The notes: generated by a model not told the origin, from the letters alone. Counted from the stretch's first letter, positions 12,234-23,362 are shown. The stretch is DNA of 64,000 nucleotides from Stereocaulon alpinum (GCA_018257865.1 JAEUBA010000038.1:62001-126000), one strand, 5' to 3'. A program made the numbers and translations.

Positions 12234-12835
12234 GTGGACAGCCCTCAAGCAGAGGCAGAATGGACATCCGCAAGGTCTTGCTAAAGGGCTGATGTAAAGA
12301 TGAAGTGTTTGGTAGAGGGAACTGCACTAGGAATTTTGGCTGGACTGCAGACGTGCGAAGGTGCAAAGGAAACGCTAGAACAAATGAACGATCCGGTTCG
12401 TCTCACTTGGTGGCGATTCATCGACTTGATCAAACTGCTGACACCTATGCTTTGCTCGTGAAAGACGACGAAGGAAGGAAGTCGTATCAAATGAACGGTA
12501 GCGTGGTGAGAACGTCAGTGGTATATGGTGCCAGGAGTATGCGGACTGAGACCACACTAACAAAAAGGCCTGCGATGGAATACGAGAATGGAAGACAACG
12601 GCTTTGCCCTCAAACGCCTCGACCCGTTCTCTATCCCTGGGAAGGATGACCTTTGAGGATGATGCACTGGCATCCGTCTGTACAAATGGCCGATCTAACC
12701 CTGGCCTACGCCTTAACTTCTTGCTCCTCGCCCAGACGATGTTGAATAATGATCCATAATCCAAGCAAAGCTCAAGGGCCCTCGGAGTTCCCTGGCTTAT
12801 GCATCTGTCACTCTTCACGTCAGCAACCGGGCTAC
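12234..12835. other. Intergenic; convergent 3' flanks
   Basis: This 602-bp gap separates the convergent DIB1 and RNase H2C genes. Several overlapping ORFs occur on both strands (up to 147 codons, minus, 12375-12818), but none carries a recognisable domain. I see no RNA gene or repeat. Confidence 0.5.
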
Positions 12836-13365
12836 TTAGATCTTAGTTCTGGTCGCTGAAATGGCAGGACTCACGGCTTCTGCAAAGCCTATCCACTCTT
12901 CCATACCCTTCACGAATGGATCTTCACTTTCAACTATGCTTTCGTGGCCCCACAGCATGACCTTGTCAAAGGAGCCCAGGTCCTGCAACATGCTGAACTC
13001 TTCCTCGGCCTCTTCCTCGTTGTCTTTACCGTCTCGTGCATCTTTCTTCTCGGTATCCTTGCCAGTGTCTCTCTCTTTCTTGGCTTCTTTGACAATTACA
13101 CCCTTGTATCCTGCAGGTACTCTGATTTCCTTCCCTTTCAGCTTCCTCCCACGGAAGTATGCTTCTGGCTTCCCATCTATCGTCAATGAGCTTTGGTTCT
13201 CTTATGCCTGGACCATGGGTGAGATAGACGCTTACCACTAGCAATTTCCGGAGCCCAGTACCTCGGCGAAGCGTCTACCGGGCCATTATGATTGATCCGA
13301 CATGGTAAAAGATTGGGAATGCATGGCCTTGAGGTATCAGATCTTGGAGAAGAAAACTTCAGCAT
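12836..13365 (-). CDS. RNH203: Ribonuclease H2 subunit C
   Basis: Non-catalytic subunit of the RNase H2 heterotrimer, which removes ribonucleotides from DNA and RNA-DNA hybrids. Exons 13365-13236 and 13176-12836 give 156 aa. The splice joins YWAPEIAS to DGKPEAYFRGRKLKGKE, reproducing the family core (RYW...GK..AYFRGRKL.G). The middle is a charged, low-complexity stretch of Lys/Glu/Asp, and the end holds a WGHE motif shared by family members. The acceptor (GATAG) is chosen because it preserves the frame and the DGKP motif. Confidence 0.85.
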
Positions 13366-13702
13366 TTCGCAGTGTCGAAACGAATATCGAATCCTCGAGC
13401 TTGACTTGGGGGGGTAGACGCGACGACGCGCTTTCGCGGGAAATGTATTATACCCGCCCTAGTGGTATTCTATCGATCCCGCTAATCCGGCCGAAACGGG
13501 CATTCACGGAGAACTTAGCTGATGTCAACATCATTTCCCCTCCAACAGCTCAGCTGTCAGATTCTGGGCCGGACGTCAATTCAGGTCCGATTGTGACATC
13601 TATGACGTGCGTTGCAGCTAGGATGAGCTCGAGTACAAAGGGCGAGTTTGGCCCTGGCCCAAGCATGCTCGCAAAGCTTCCAGCTTCTGAACAGCGACCA
13701 CC
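13366..13702. other. Intergenic
   Basis: 337 bp between the RNase H2C start and the royal-jelly-like pseudogene. It holds only the presumed promoter of RNH203. A 141-codon plus-strand ORF runs through it but is not recognisable. Confidence 0.4.
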
Positions 13703-14970
13703 ATGTATACCAAACCGAGCACCCTAGCTCTCATCGCCAGCATCGCTGGCTCAGCTATCTCCCAACAAATCGCGCAAGACCCAGGAGTAGGCGGTGTTCC
13801 CATCGAAGTAGTCCATCTCTACAACGATGAATACCCTCAAGGTCAACCCTCCCTCCCCTCCCCCTCCACATCTCCTAACAAATCCCAGGCATCGCAGTCT
13901 CCTCAACAGGCCGCAACTCCCCAACTACGCCCGCTCCTTCGACCCAAACAAGATAGCCTACACAGTCGCCGAACTAACCTCCAATCAACACCGAAACCCC
14001 CTAACCCTCCGCCGCCATCAACTTACCCCCAGGCAACCCGGATGAACATGAGCACGACCCCCGCCACAGGCGCAAATTACGAGAACTACCTCGTAGACAC
14101 AGACACAATCTGTCGTCATCGACCCCTTAGATCGCCTCTGGATCCTAGACATAGGGCGCGCAGCGATGCAAGACGACACCAACGTCCCAGCGAGCGTTGG
14201 CGGGCTGAAACTGTTTGGTGCGCATCTAACGAATCATACTATCTTCAAAACAATCGTCTTCCCACCCAACGTCGTGTTCCCAGATAGCTACATCAACGAC
14301 ATCCGCTTCGACTTGTGACCCTCAATCACAGCATCAGGACAAGCCATAAGCTACATCACCGACTCCTAACAAGAAGGGCGCAATGGAATCATAATCGTCG
14401 ACTAGGGCACTGGCGAATCTTGGAGACATCTAGATGGCACAGCATACGTGCGTCCTGAGACGGGCTTCCTGCCAGTCACATGGGGCGAAGTTGTCTATTC
14501 CCTTCCGAACGGTGCCAAAGGACCGATTTCGCAAGGCAGTTTCGGCGCAGATGGGATGGCTTTGAGCGCGGATGGTGCGACGCTTTGTTTCTCTGCTGTA
14601 GGGAGTCGATATCTGTATTCCGTACCCACGGCGCGGCTGCGTGCTAATGACGCTATCTCCGAACTACTCGCGCAACAGTCCGTCAATCAACTTGGGCAGA
14701 AAGGGATCTCAGATGGGTTAGAAACAGACACTAATGGCTTCATCCATGGAGGCAATATGGAGGACAACAGTATCATTTTCCACAATCCCGCGAATGGGAT
14801 TGTGAATATCTTTACTCGGGATCCGAGGATACGCTGAGTGTGGCTACGGATGGGTATCTTTATCTTACGGTGAATCAGCTGTGGCGCATACCGGGGTTTT
14901 ATGCTGGGGTTGATGGGAGGGTTGAGTCGTTTGTGGTTTTTAGGGCGAAGTTGCTGGGGGGTGGGATGGA
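13703..14970 (+). pseudogene. Broken major royal jelly protein / yellow-type secreted protein
   Basis: Remnant of an MRJP/yellow-family gene (six-bladed beta-propeller, secreted). It starts with a clean signal peptide (13703 on, ending ...GSAISQQ) and the typical EVVHLYNDEYP, then an intact-looking intron (13842-13888) leads into GIAVSSTGR. After that the reading frame must be changed at about 13920, 13985, 14055, 14106 and 14830 to follow the family motifs: NYARSFDPNK, VVIDPLDRLWILDIGRA, NDIRFDL, FIHGGNMEDNSIIFHNP, ATDGYLYLTVNQLWRIPGFY. In-frame stops are TAA 14002-14004, TGA 14316-14318, TAA 14367-14369 and TAG 14403-14405. With at least five frameshifts and four stops it cannot make the family product. 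The longest open part is 14406-14837. I infer loss of function some time ago, with the fold still readable. Confidence 0.85.
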
Positions 14971-15696
14971 AGTGGTGTTGACTGGAGTGTGTGAAGATAG
15001 TCATGAAGAGGAAACGTGGCACTGGCTGTGTGTATCTAGTATCAGAGCAAATATGGATATCGGAATGCACATTCCGGTAGTTTCTTCTCCATGCGTACAT
15101 TCCCCATGCTTGAAGTCGTCGGTACTTGCGCGTTCCTGAGCATATGCAGCATAATCGGTAGATCTTCAGGTACAGGATGCGGCTCTTAACAAAGACCGGA
15201 GCAAAGTCCGCTGTCACTTCATGAATTCGTTCTTCATCGTATTTGGGCGCGTGAAAAGCCAGGCTCTCAAAAGGAATCATCTCAGCATCCCCCACGATGA
15301 AGTCCACAGGGTTTTCTAGGCGCAAGAGGATGAATATGGCGCGGAGTATAAGGAAGCCGGCGGAGAGCAAAGTGCGGGACAATAGACGGTTCTTCCCAAC
15401 ACGAGTACGGAAAGACCGACCGCCGATGCCCCACCATGCGGATCATTAGTGCATTTTTGAAAAACACCCCTGTCAATTGGATGCTGCATTTCAAGTGGTG
15501 ACTTCATTCAGGTACCTGGAATTTTTTTGTTGACAGCTCTTGAAACTTTGCGAGTACGAACATTCATGGCTTCGGAGAGCTGGCCTTGACTCCAGGCATC
15601 AGTTGTGGGTTCGTATATACGCTCGAGGAGCCCTTTGCTCAGCGGGCTGGGCTTGCTCTGAAAGCATATTGTTCGTGTGCCGTGAGTCTCTCAACA
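14971..15696. other. Intergenic; unassigned minus-strand ORF
   Basis: This gap contains a 231-codon minus-strand ORF (15382-14687). Its first ~110 residues lie in this gap, and the rest is antisense to the pseudogene. The N-terminal part looks protein-like (a hydrophobic helix, then EMIPFESLAFHAPKYDEE), but I recognise no family. It could be a decayed gene. The right end is the promoter side of the cyclopropane synthase gene. Confidence 0.35.
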
Positions 15697-17239
15697 ATGG
15701 CCATCGTCTCACGGAGTCTCGACTCTTTGCGTAGCTACGTTGGCTCGTTCACCTGGGGGCCTTTTGTCAAACTTTCGCGCAGCGCAGTCTTGGGGCTGCT
15801 TGGGCGCATAGAAATTGGCCAATTGGTCGTCAAAGACTGTGACGGAACCGGCACAATCTGTGGGGGAGCCGGCGAGAAAGATGGATCCCCACAAACAGAG
15901 CTGAAGGTGCTGAAGGAGGCTTTCTGGGTGCGAGTAATGCTATTTGCAGATATGGTGGGTGACCTGAAGAGCATTAAGGCTCGGCGCGCAGCCGCAGACA
16001 CAGGATGCCTGACTGAACGAACAAATAGGGCTTCGCTGAGAGCTTTATGCTGGGCGAGATCTCATGCCCGGATCTCGTTGCTTTTTTCCGCGTATGCAGG
16101 TCCCCAATGGCTCCCTGCATGATCATCGGTAGTCGCTGACGGCAACAGATCTTCATTCTGAACCGCGCCCAACTGTCAAATGCAACGACCTTGACGTCTT
16201 CCCTTGCCTCGACCGTCACAGGTCTCGCTCGGAGTACGAACACCCTCGCAAACTCCCAATTGAATGTGTCAGCCCACTACGACATTAGCAACGCCATGTT
16301 TGCTGCATTCCTTTCCGACGACATGACATACTCCTGCCCTATTTGGGCTCCGCTTTCAGATCCGAAAAATCAAAATGAGAGCCTTGAAGATGCACAGGAA
16401 ACGAAACTTCAGTATTTCATCAACGCTGCAAAGATCAAGACATCGGACCACGTCCTCGAAATTGGCACGGGATGGGGAAGCTTTGCGATTGCAGCAGTGA
16501 AGAAGACTGGGTGTAGGGTCACAAGCCTGACTCTAAGCAGGGAGCAGAAGGAGTTGGCGGAGGAGCGCATAGCAGCCGCTGGATACACTGACAACATCGA
16601 GGTCTTACTTTGCGATTACCGAGCGTTGCCAACACCAAGAGAAGGATTGTATGATAAATTGGTGAGCATCGAGATGCTGGAAGCCGTTGGTCGCGAGTAC
16701 CTGGACACATATTTCGATTGTGTCAACAAGTTATTGAATCCCGATGGAGGCATTGCCGTCTTCCAATGCATTACCATGCCCGAAACAAGATATGAGGCGT
16801 ACTCGAAAGGTGAAGACTTCATACGGAAATATATATTTCCCGGAGGCCATCTCCCAACAGTGAGCCAATTGGTCGGGAGCATAGAGCGAGGCTCGAAAGG
16901 CACGTTGATAGTCGATTCATTACTGAATATTGGAGGACACTATGCGAAAACCTTGAGATTGTGGAGAGAGAGATTTGAGAGTAACTTCGAGAGCAAGATC
17001 CGGCCAGCACTGTTGAGTGAACACGAAGGGATGACGCAGAAGGATGTAGAGCTATTCAGACGGAAGTGGCAAGTAAGTCCAATTCTGAAGCAGACATTGT
17101 GAAGGCCAACTGCTCATCAACGAATTAGTACTACTTCACGTATTGTGAAGCTGGGTTTAATACCAAGACTCTGGGCGATGTGATCATTACAGTCGGACGA
17201 GAAGGAGCAATAGAAATGCTGGAAGATGTTCCATTATAG
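15697..17239 (+). CDS. Cyclopropane-fatty-acyl-phospholipid synthase
   Basis: SAM-dependent enzyme of the bacterial Cfa type that adds a methylene bridge to unsaturated acyl chains of phospholipids. The model has four exons: 15697-15954, 16029-16091, 16149-17072 and 17129-17239. It encodes 451 aa. Seen: N-terminal domain (TELKVLKEAFWVRVMLFADM), the substrate-side motif SAHYDISNAMFAAFLSDDMTYSCPIW (quoted here in parts: SAHYDISN, MTYSCPIW), the SAM motif VLEIGTGWGSFAI near residue 210, YDKLVSIEMLEAVG, and FIRKYIFPGGHLPT. Exon 4 supplies YYFTYCEAGF. All intron phases are zero. The Met at 15697 gives a natural N-terminus. A more upstream in-frame Met at 15586 is possible but adds sequence that does not resemble the family. 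Confidence 0.92.
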
Positions 17240-17422
17240 AATGCTGGAGCCGTTGAATCATGGGATTGCATTTAGCCAGTTTGGAGTCATCGAGCGAGTT
17301 CAGCATTCAGTCTTCGCCTCATTGCGAGCCTCCTGGGTAATCCCCTGGAAGGTGCCGGTCGCCTGGTAGAGTTTGCTCCTTCATCTAAATTAGAAACCAA
17401 TCTCAGATTACCATTACTCTTC

Positions 17423-18445
17423 TCATTTCTTAGGCTTCTTTTTCTTCTTTCTTTTCTTCTCGCCTTTCTCGTTCTCCAGCTCATCGTCCGCTACCTTATC
17501 AAGTCTTCTACGGTCTGGTCCCCACTTCTTCATGTGCTCCCTCTCAAAGCCATCTTTATCCCTCCTGAATAAGAGCATAGTAGCCCTTGCATCCTCAATG
17601 CTTGAATGCTCTGCGCCTTGTATGTCCACGCCCAGAACGTCGCGTGCTAGCCTCTTCAGACTAGGTGTCTTGCCGCCTGCCAGCTGTCGAAATGGGGGGT
17701 GCCTGCTCGTGTCTCTGATGTCTCTTTTCGAGTGACCTAGTAGTAATGCTGCAAGGTCGTTCTTTATTGCGTGCCCAATGAGAACTTTGCCATCTAGCAG
17801 CCTAGCGACGTCTGCCTGCACAGTTTCAAGAGTTCGAGCCGTTTGAAGAAGCTCGGGAGTAATACCGGATACATATGTACGGTAGTCCGTCACAGGTTCC
17901 TTAGGTAGCACATATGAATCGTAGAGCTGGTGTCCATGGTAGTTGACCAGAGAAACCCGTGCGAGGGCTGAGTCGTTGTCTGGTGTAGGACCCACACCAA
18001 CCATCTCGCAATCAACTGCAATGTATTTGCCTGCTTCAATTATTGGTGATAGCCCTTCATTGATCTTGTCTTCCGTGCTCTTGTTATCCGGTATGGATGT
18101 AGTCTTCAATGAAGTACCGTAAGCTGCGGCAAGGTCTCTAGATGGGATATTATTATCTTCCGCCCACAAGGCTAGCGATGCGGAGGGAGCATGTCCTTTG
18201 AACTTTGACCATCCAAGTCCCATGCCCTTAGCCTTGGAAGTGTCGTTGCTTTGTAATTGGTCGGGCCTCTTCGCGTTGTGTTCGAGTTTTCGGTGTTTCA
18301 CGCCGTTGCGTTGAGGCTGTAGGACGCTCTCACTGGCCTTGCGCTTTGGGGGCCTGGAAGTGTCTGCACTTAGCTTAACCTGGAGCTTCTTCCAGTTGCT
18401 GGAGAGATCTTTGAGATCCACGCTTGCAACAATCCCGTTGGCCAT
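17423..18445 (-). CDS. REX4: RNA exonuclease 4
   Basis: Intronless 340-aa DEDDh 3'-5' exonuclease of the Rex4/ISG20 group, linked to pre-rRNA processing (ITS1 choice) in yeast. The exonuclease domain spans about residues 138-300. Exo I is YIAVDCEMVGVG with D145 and E147. Exo II is VLIGHAIKNDLAALLLGH. Exo III is EHSSIEDARATMLLF, with the catalytic His and Asp present. The N-terminal ~130 residues are basic and low-complexity, and the C-terminus ends in a Lys-rich tail, both typical nucleolar signals. Confidence 0.94.
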   Translation of the reverse strand: MANGIVASVDLKDLSSNWKKLQVKLSADTSRPPKRKASESVLQPQRNGVKHRKLEHNAKRPDQLQSNDTSKAKGMGLGWSKFKGHAPSASLALWAEDNNIPSRDLAAAYGTSLKTTSIPDNKSTEDKINEGLSPIIEAGKYIAVDCEMVGVGPTPDNDSALARVSLVNYHGHQLYDSYVLPKEPVTDYRTYVSGITPELLQTARTLETVQADVARLLDGKVLIGHAIKNDLAALLLGHSKRDIRDTSRHPPFRQLAGGKTPSLKRLARDVLGVDIQGAEHSSIEDARATMLLFRRDKDGFEREHMKKWGPDRRRLDKVADDELENEKGEKKRKKKKKPKK

Positions 18446-18889
18446 GGCATGCTGAAGATTTGTCTTAAGAGAGTTGAGATTGATTAACGGGAACCCCGCG
18501 AACCTTCGGCAAACCCATTTCTGATAGGGCTGACCGTTGACGCTGAAATTGCCTCAATGATTTCCATCTACATGAACCTAAATCTTCGTTGAGTGTGATT
18601 CTATATTACATGATGTCTACAATGCCCCGAGAGATACGGAACCTCCCGTAAGCCGGCCACCTCGGAGGTCTTTGTTGGGATATTCTCTCCGCGCAATTGA
18701 CGCTTTTTCGGCATTGCAAGTCTTGGGAAGAGGTTATGCATGAGAAATGGCAACGGGATTCTCACAGATCTTCATAATATAACCAAGATCAAAGATCGTA
18801 GCTAGTGAATAATGATGAAAAGTTGATCAAATATCGAGACTAGTGTATGTACATCTGTGCATGTCTAGGACCCTTCCCATAATGCTTGT
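18446..18889. other. Intergenic
   Basis: 444 bp upstream of REX4 and downstream of the ATP synthase f gene. No ORF, repeat or RNA gene recognised. Confidence 0.5.
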
Positions 18890-19504
18890 CTAATGAGCGT
18901 TGTTTTTGTGGTGTCCTGCGGCAACAAGTCAGTCTTCCCGCTACTGGCGTGTTTTGAGGCAGGTACATACGGAGATGGAAGTAGTAATTGTTGCCATATC
19001 CCAGGATCATAAGGGCGGCTATGAGGTGAATGATAGCTGTCCCAAGCAATCAGCAGCGGCATAGACTCGAAAACGTATTCAAGACTCAGTCAGGAAAGAC
19101 TTACGAGCTGCCGATGGGTTTTTTCCAAAATAGCGAGCTTGGTATCTCGAAAACAGCCCCGTAATTTTAGGATCTGGTGCTGGGCCTCGTGGTAGCTTTC
19201 CGTAGAAGTCCCCGAGACTGTGCATACGTGCTGCATCTTTTGCTCCACCAATAGCCTGAGGAAACAGTATTAGCCGTAGTCTGTCTTGTGATATACAAGA
19301 AATGCCTTGTGCTGCTAAGACGCCCCCCATTCCGCCGAAAGCACCTCCTCGACGTGAATGGAGGGCCTTCAAAAGGTAGGAGACTTACGGAAGGCGATGC
19401 AATCTGGATACGAGGTCAGCATGTACAGATGGGATCTTCGTGACGGGGAAGCAGACCTTTGGGGGAACTAAGGTCGAAAGACCGCGCCGGGCAATGAAGC
19501 TCAT
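18890..19504 (-). CDS. ATP17: Mitochondrial ATP synthase subunit f
   Basis: Small membrane subunit of the mitochondrial F1Fo ATP synthase peripheral region. Five exons: 19504-19457, 19403-19389, 19255-19105, 19036-18971 and 18915-18890. They give 101 aa, the usual size. The protein has an N-terminal presequence (MSFIARRGLSTLVPPK), the family signature ARMHSLGDFYGKLPRGPAP and RYQARYFGKNPSAA, then one membrane helix (IIHLIAALMILGYGNNYYF) ending in HLRHHKNNAH. Exon 2 is a 15-nt microexon encoding IASPS. It is flanked by a GTCTGC donor before it and GTAAGT after it. Every exon closes in frame and the join reads KIASPSAIGGAKDAA, as in homologues. Introns outweigh coding sequence (309 against 306 bases). 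Confidence 0.93.
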
Positions 19505-19748
19505 TGTGAATTGTGATCCTTGGATTCCTGCATCTAGTCAGCATCCAGAACTTGAAATGCTAAGCTCGAGCCGATTGACGTACCACAGAGCTTGATTGCA
19601 GTGATTGGGTGCTCAGTAGCGACGATGCAGTTGAGACGGATGTTGCGCTCAGCGGATGTCCATTGAGGCTTGGCAATATGCTTAGTCATTCGTGGAGACG
19701 ACAACCACCACCCACCCCAAAACTCCCCACATTGTACAGCACGGCAAC

Positions 19749-20546
19749 ATGCCTCTACTATGGCCTCAGCTTGCCAGCCGACTCCTACAAGTCAACCCGG
19801 CAAGGTTTCAACACATTGCCCCACAAGGTGCAAGATGGGCCAGCAAGACTTCCAACGGCGAGTACGCAGATAGATCCGTCCAACCAGCGCCGAAGGCCTC
19901 GTCTGAGGACCCTCCCAGTGCTGAACCAGGTGATTCGGGAATGATCAGACAGGAAGATCCTGCCGAGGGCTTGGTAGATCATCAGCCCAACTACCACGCT
20001 CCGATTGATCACGGAACATCGTAAGTCGCATCTGCTCGGCGAAAGGACAATACATTGACCATTAGACAGACAATTTTCACAAGTCCCGAAGCGTGTGATG
20101 GATGGTAGTGAGCCTGTAGATATTACACCGGCTGCAGTGCTGTCTGGAGCTCCAGTTGACCTACAGGCTCGCACAGTTCGGTAGGCCGTATCCATTGGTG
20201 AAGTGACTGAGCTCAGACTTACATGCGTTACTACAGGATATATCGACCTGCGAAAACAGCTACGCAATCTGGGGACTGGCATGGGCATCAATGGCGCATG
20301 GATTGGGACATATTACAGAAAGGACATCGATGGGAAAACCCTCTAATGGGATGGCAGTCCTCTGCGGATTACCTACAGGGCACACATCTGAACTTCAAGT
20401 CAAAGGAAGATGCAATTCATTTCGCTAATAAGCAAGGATACGAGTACTTTGTGCAGGAGCCGAACGAGAGGCGGATCGTGCCTAAGGCGTACGCAAACAA
20501 CTTCATGCACAGCCCCAAGAGGCTCAAGAAGATACCGACGAAATGA
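19749..20546 (+). CDS. NADH dehydrogenase (complex I) NDUFS4-type subunit
   Basis: Nuclear-encoded accessory subunit of complex I (bovine AQDQ/18 kDa, NDUFS4). Exons 19749-20020, 20070-20180 and 20237-20546 give 230 aa. The start at 19749 yields a basic amphipathic mitochondrial presequence (MPLLWPQLASRLLQVNPARF). The C-terminal domain carries the family hallmarks: RIYRPAKTATQSG, WRMDWDILQKGHRWENPLMG, the motif DAIHFANKQGYEYFVQEP, and the end FMHSPKRLKKIPTK. A longer start (19692) exists but would weaken the targeting signal. It is divergent from ATP17, another respiratory gene, with 244 bp between the starts. Confidence 0.95.
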
Positions 20547-21590
20547 TGGCTTTGTTCTAGGGTTGGGAGAGGATTTATTGTACATAATGGAGGGCCGCAC
20601 ACGTCGAATTAAGCAGATGCAAGAGCCAATTAACCACGTATTAGAAAGCCAGGTGGTAACGGGCCTTTTAATCGTGGCTTCCACCATGCTCAAAGCTCGT
20701 CACTCGTGAGGCATATGGGTACTGGTACCTCCCAATAGAAGTGGCAAAAGTGGAAGTGAATTTGATTTGATGCATTATTAAAGCGTTGTGGATGCTTCCA
20801 TTGACTTTACACCTTACCTTGTAAGTCATGTTAAAAGCTTCGCATCGCCCTTTATGCCACGTTCTATTATCGAGTCGGCTGTCGAATCCCTAGCTCACTA
20901 CACAGTCTCAAGGCGTCTATCGTTGAAATAACTCTACTTCTACTGCATGTCATTCAGTCCATCCGCGTATTATCATATCTCGCACTGTGATCGTTGGACC
21001 GGCTAATCTCACCACAAACTTGCTGCTGAAGCCGACTGCCAGCCTCCCAGATTTAGTTAAGCAAACCACAAACCCTTTCCAGCCAATGCCGTCTCAAGCT
21101 AGATCTGAAACAAGGGTTTCTACACTAAACTTTTGTCACATAACGACAAATATGAAGTGAAGCTGCCCGAAAAGTTATTGCGAACTATGGCCCAAAGGAA
21201 GGATATTTCCAGATGACAAGGGCATTGAAATCCTTAGCGTTCCGAGATGAGTCCATCACTGGATTTGCTCCTTCTTTGTAGTCAGATTCACATACATTGG
21301 CTTGGGAAAGAAGTTCACGAAGCCGGTTTACGGGGATGCCATCAGCTGGCGTTACCTGGACTTCCTTTGACTAGGCTCCCTGAAAGTACCTGACAAATTT
21401 AGAATTCTGACTACCCTAGATTCATTCATTTTCGAGCTTCCTGGAGAAGATAGGGTTTCGTGGCCGTAGAATCCTGACAAAGCTTTGGTAGCATCACCAT
21501 CGAAGGTCAACCCTGTTTATCGTCTTGAGACTGCTAGAATCATGCAAGAATCTTAAGCCACTTAAGGCCTAAAGAGAAAGATGTGTGTTA
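20547..21590. other. Intergenic, about 1 kb
   Basis: Between the convergent NDUFS4 and uridine kinase genes. Only short ORFs below 100 codons are present. I see no repeat, tRNA or conserved block. Confidence 0.5.
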
Positions 21591-23192
21591 TCAACAACCA
21601 AAGTATCTCTTCTCGAGCCACCTTTCCTGAAAATCTTCCAGGATCCTACCCACCACAACCTTGACCTTTGGGAATACATTCAACAGCCGATTTACACCCA
21701 TCCTGCCCGCAAAGTAGGTAACAAACACCACCTTCTCCTCAGCCACGTCATGATCCACAAGCACCCTTACCGCCATCAACGCTGCTCCACCGCTCGACAT
21801 CTGCGCGTCTAATAGGAGTACACTGTTGTGAGACGATATATCCTTGGGCAGATGCAAATAGTGCAATTCCGGCTCTCCAGTCCGGTAATTTGTTTGGACT
21901 AGGAGACGGCCACTTTTGCATTCGGGAATGACTCGTCTTAGGCCAGCTTCGAGGCAAGAGCCACCACGAAGAATGACGACTGCACTGACCTCGCCGGCCA
22001 TGGCTAAGCCTTTGTATGTACTACCTTGAGGCGTTTCGACTGCCTTACTGTTGAAATGGACATTCTCCATGGCCCTGTAGGTCATCATGAGCACATTCTC
22101 CTTCCATAAGAAGAAAACGCTTACCTCTCAATTAGTAGGCTAGACAATCTATCAAAGTAGAAGATGAAGTCCACCTCCTTCGTCATCGGATTCTGAATGA
22201 TAGTATTCATACCCACAATCTGTTCCGTCTGCTTCAGAAGTAGGACATTGTTAGACAGTGGCTCATCCTCGGCCTGCTTCCCGAGTCTTTCCAGTTCTTC
22301 CTGGTGATTCCTCGATTTCTCTTTGAGCGTCCTTCGGACATGCTCTTCTACCATCATGATTGCGACACGGTTCTTTATGCCACGGGGGATAATGATATCT
22401 ATAATGGGAACTTAGCTCTGTTTGGACTTGCCTTATATTTGAGTCTCTTACCTGCAACTTTCCGTTGTGGCTCAACATACCGCTCGAAGTTCGGTTTTAC
22501 AAATGACATCCACTGCTTGATACAACCTTCTATATCTCGTCCTCGTTCTCTCACATCGCGCGTAACTTACTTCGACTTAGCATCAGCTGCAAAGCTCTCC
22601 ATATTCCAAGGGCCAGACTCACTCCTTCGTGCAAGGCACACATCTGCATCTTCCTCTGCAAAGATCTTCATGTCCAACAGGTCTAACACTCGCTGATCGT
22701 ACAAAGCAAAAATGCCCTCTAGTATTAGTACATGCGGAGAGTATATTGGAGTAGTCTCCTTTTGTCGTTGATGCGACTCAAACGAATAGATCGGTATATC
22801 TGCTCGCCGTCTGAGAAAATGTAAGTCTGAGAAAGGCTAGAACGAGAGCGAGAGATCCTACCCAGCTTTGAGATCCCTGAGTCGATCCACCAAAACATCG
22901 AAGTCAATAGAGCTCGGCGAATCGAAGTCGTATTCATTCTTATGCGCTAAGATGTGTTGTTCAGGGGTCAAGGCTTTGTAGAAAGAATCCTGACATATCT
23001 TCAACGTGCAAGTTTCGAGGCTAAGAAGCATTTACTCACCATAGATAGAATCACCACCCATGGCAGATTGAGCGAAGAGACAATTGCAACAGCTAAGCTC
23101 GTCTTGCCAGAACCTGAGCTCCCGGCTACGCCAATTATGCTCGTATTAGCCCATGGCGGAGAGTAGTGAGCTTTCTCCATAGTGGCAGCCAT
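21591..23192 (-). CDS. URK1: Uridine kinase with C-terminal UPRT-like domain
   Basis: Pyrimidine salvage enzyme phosphorylating uridine/cytidine with a nucleoside triphosphate. Six exons: 23192-23040, 22989-22862, 22810-22623, 22565-22452, 22398-22125 and 22074-21591. They give 446 aa. The N-terminal kinase domain has the P-loop GSSGSGKTS (residues 24-32), MDSFYK across the first splice, SFESHQRQ and ILEGIFAL, and RDVRERGRDIEGCIKQW. The C-terminal UPRT-like domain begins near NTIIQNPMTKEVDFIFYFDRL. Its PRPP loop reads LLLDAQMSSGGAALMAV instead of the DPMLATGGS of true uracil phosphoribosyltransferases, as is usual in this fusion family, so that activity is doubtful. Met 5 (23180) is an alternative start. 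The gene is divergent from GID8. Confidence 0.93.
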
Positions 23193-23350
23193 TAACAGAT
23201 TAGGGATATGTTGATAACGAGCGTAAAGCAATCATAGTTTCCATATTCGTAGGAAGGAGCAGGTGTTATTCCCGTTGGCGACGTAACACCGAGAGGGAAT
23301 ATTTAAGGAAGCACGCGACTCTCAGCAGCCTGACGATTCGGCCATGTAAG

Positions 23351-23362
23351 TTAGGGTTAGGG
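23351..23362 (+). promoter_or_regulatory. Telomere-like motif (TTAGGG)2 in a divergent promoter
   Basis: Two perfect TTAGGG copies lie in the 257-bp region between the URK1 and GID8 start codons. In several fungi TTAGGG motifs in promoters are bound by Tbf1-type Myb factors. A third GGGTTAGGG occurs at 23490-23498 inside GID8 exon 1. The regulatory role is an inference. Confidence 0.45.

Noticed and set aside
14687..15382. 231-codon minus-strand ORF
   Set aside because: More than half is antisense to the royal-jelly-like pseudogene and the rest has no recognisable family. It was left as a note, not a gene.
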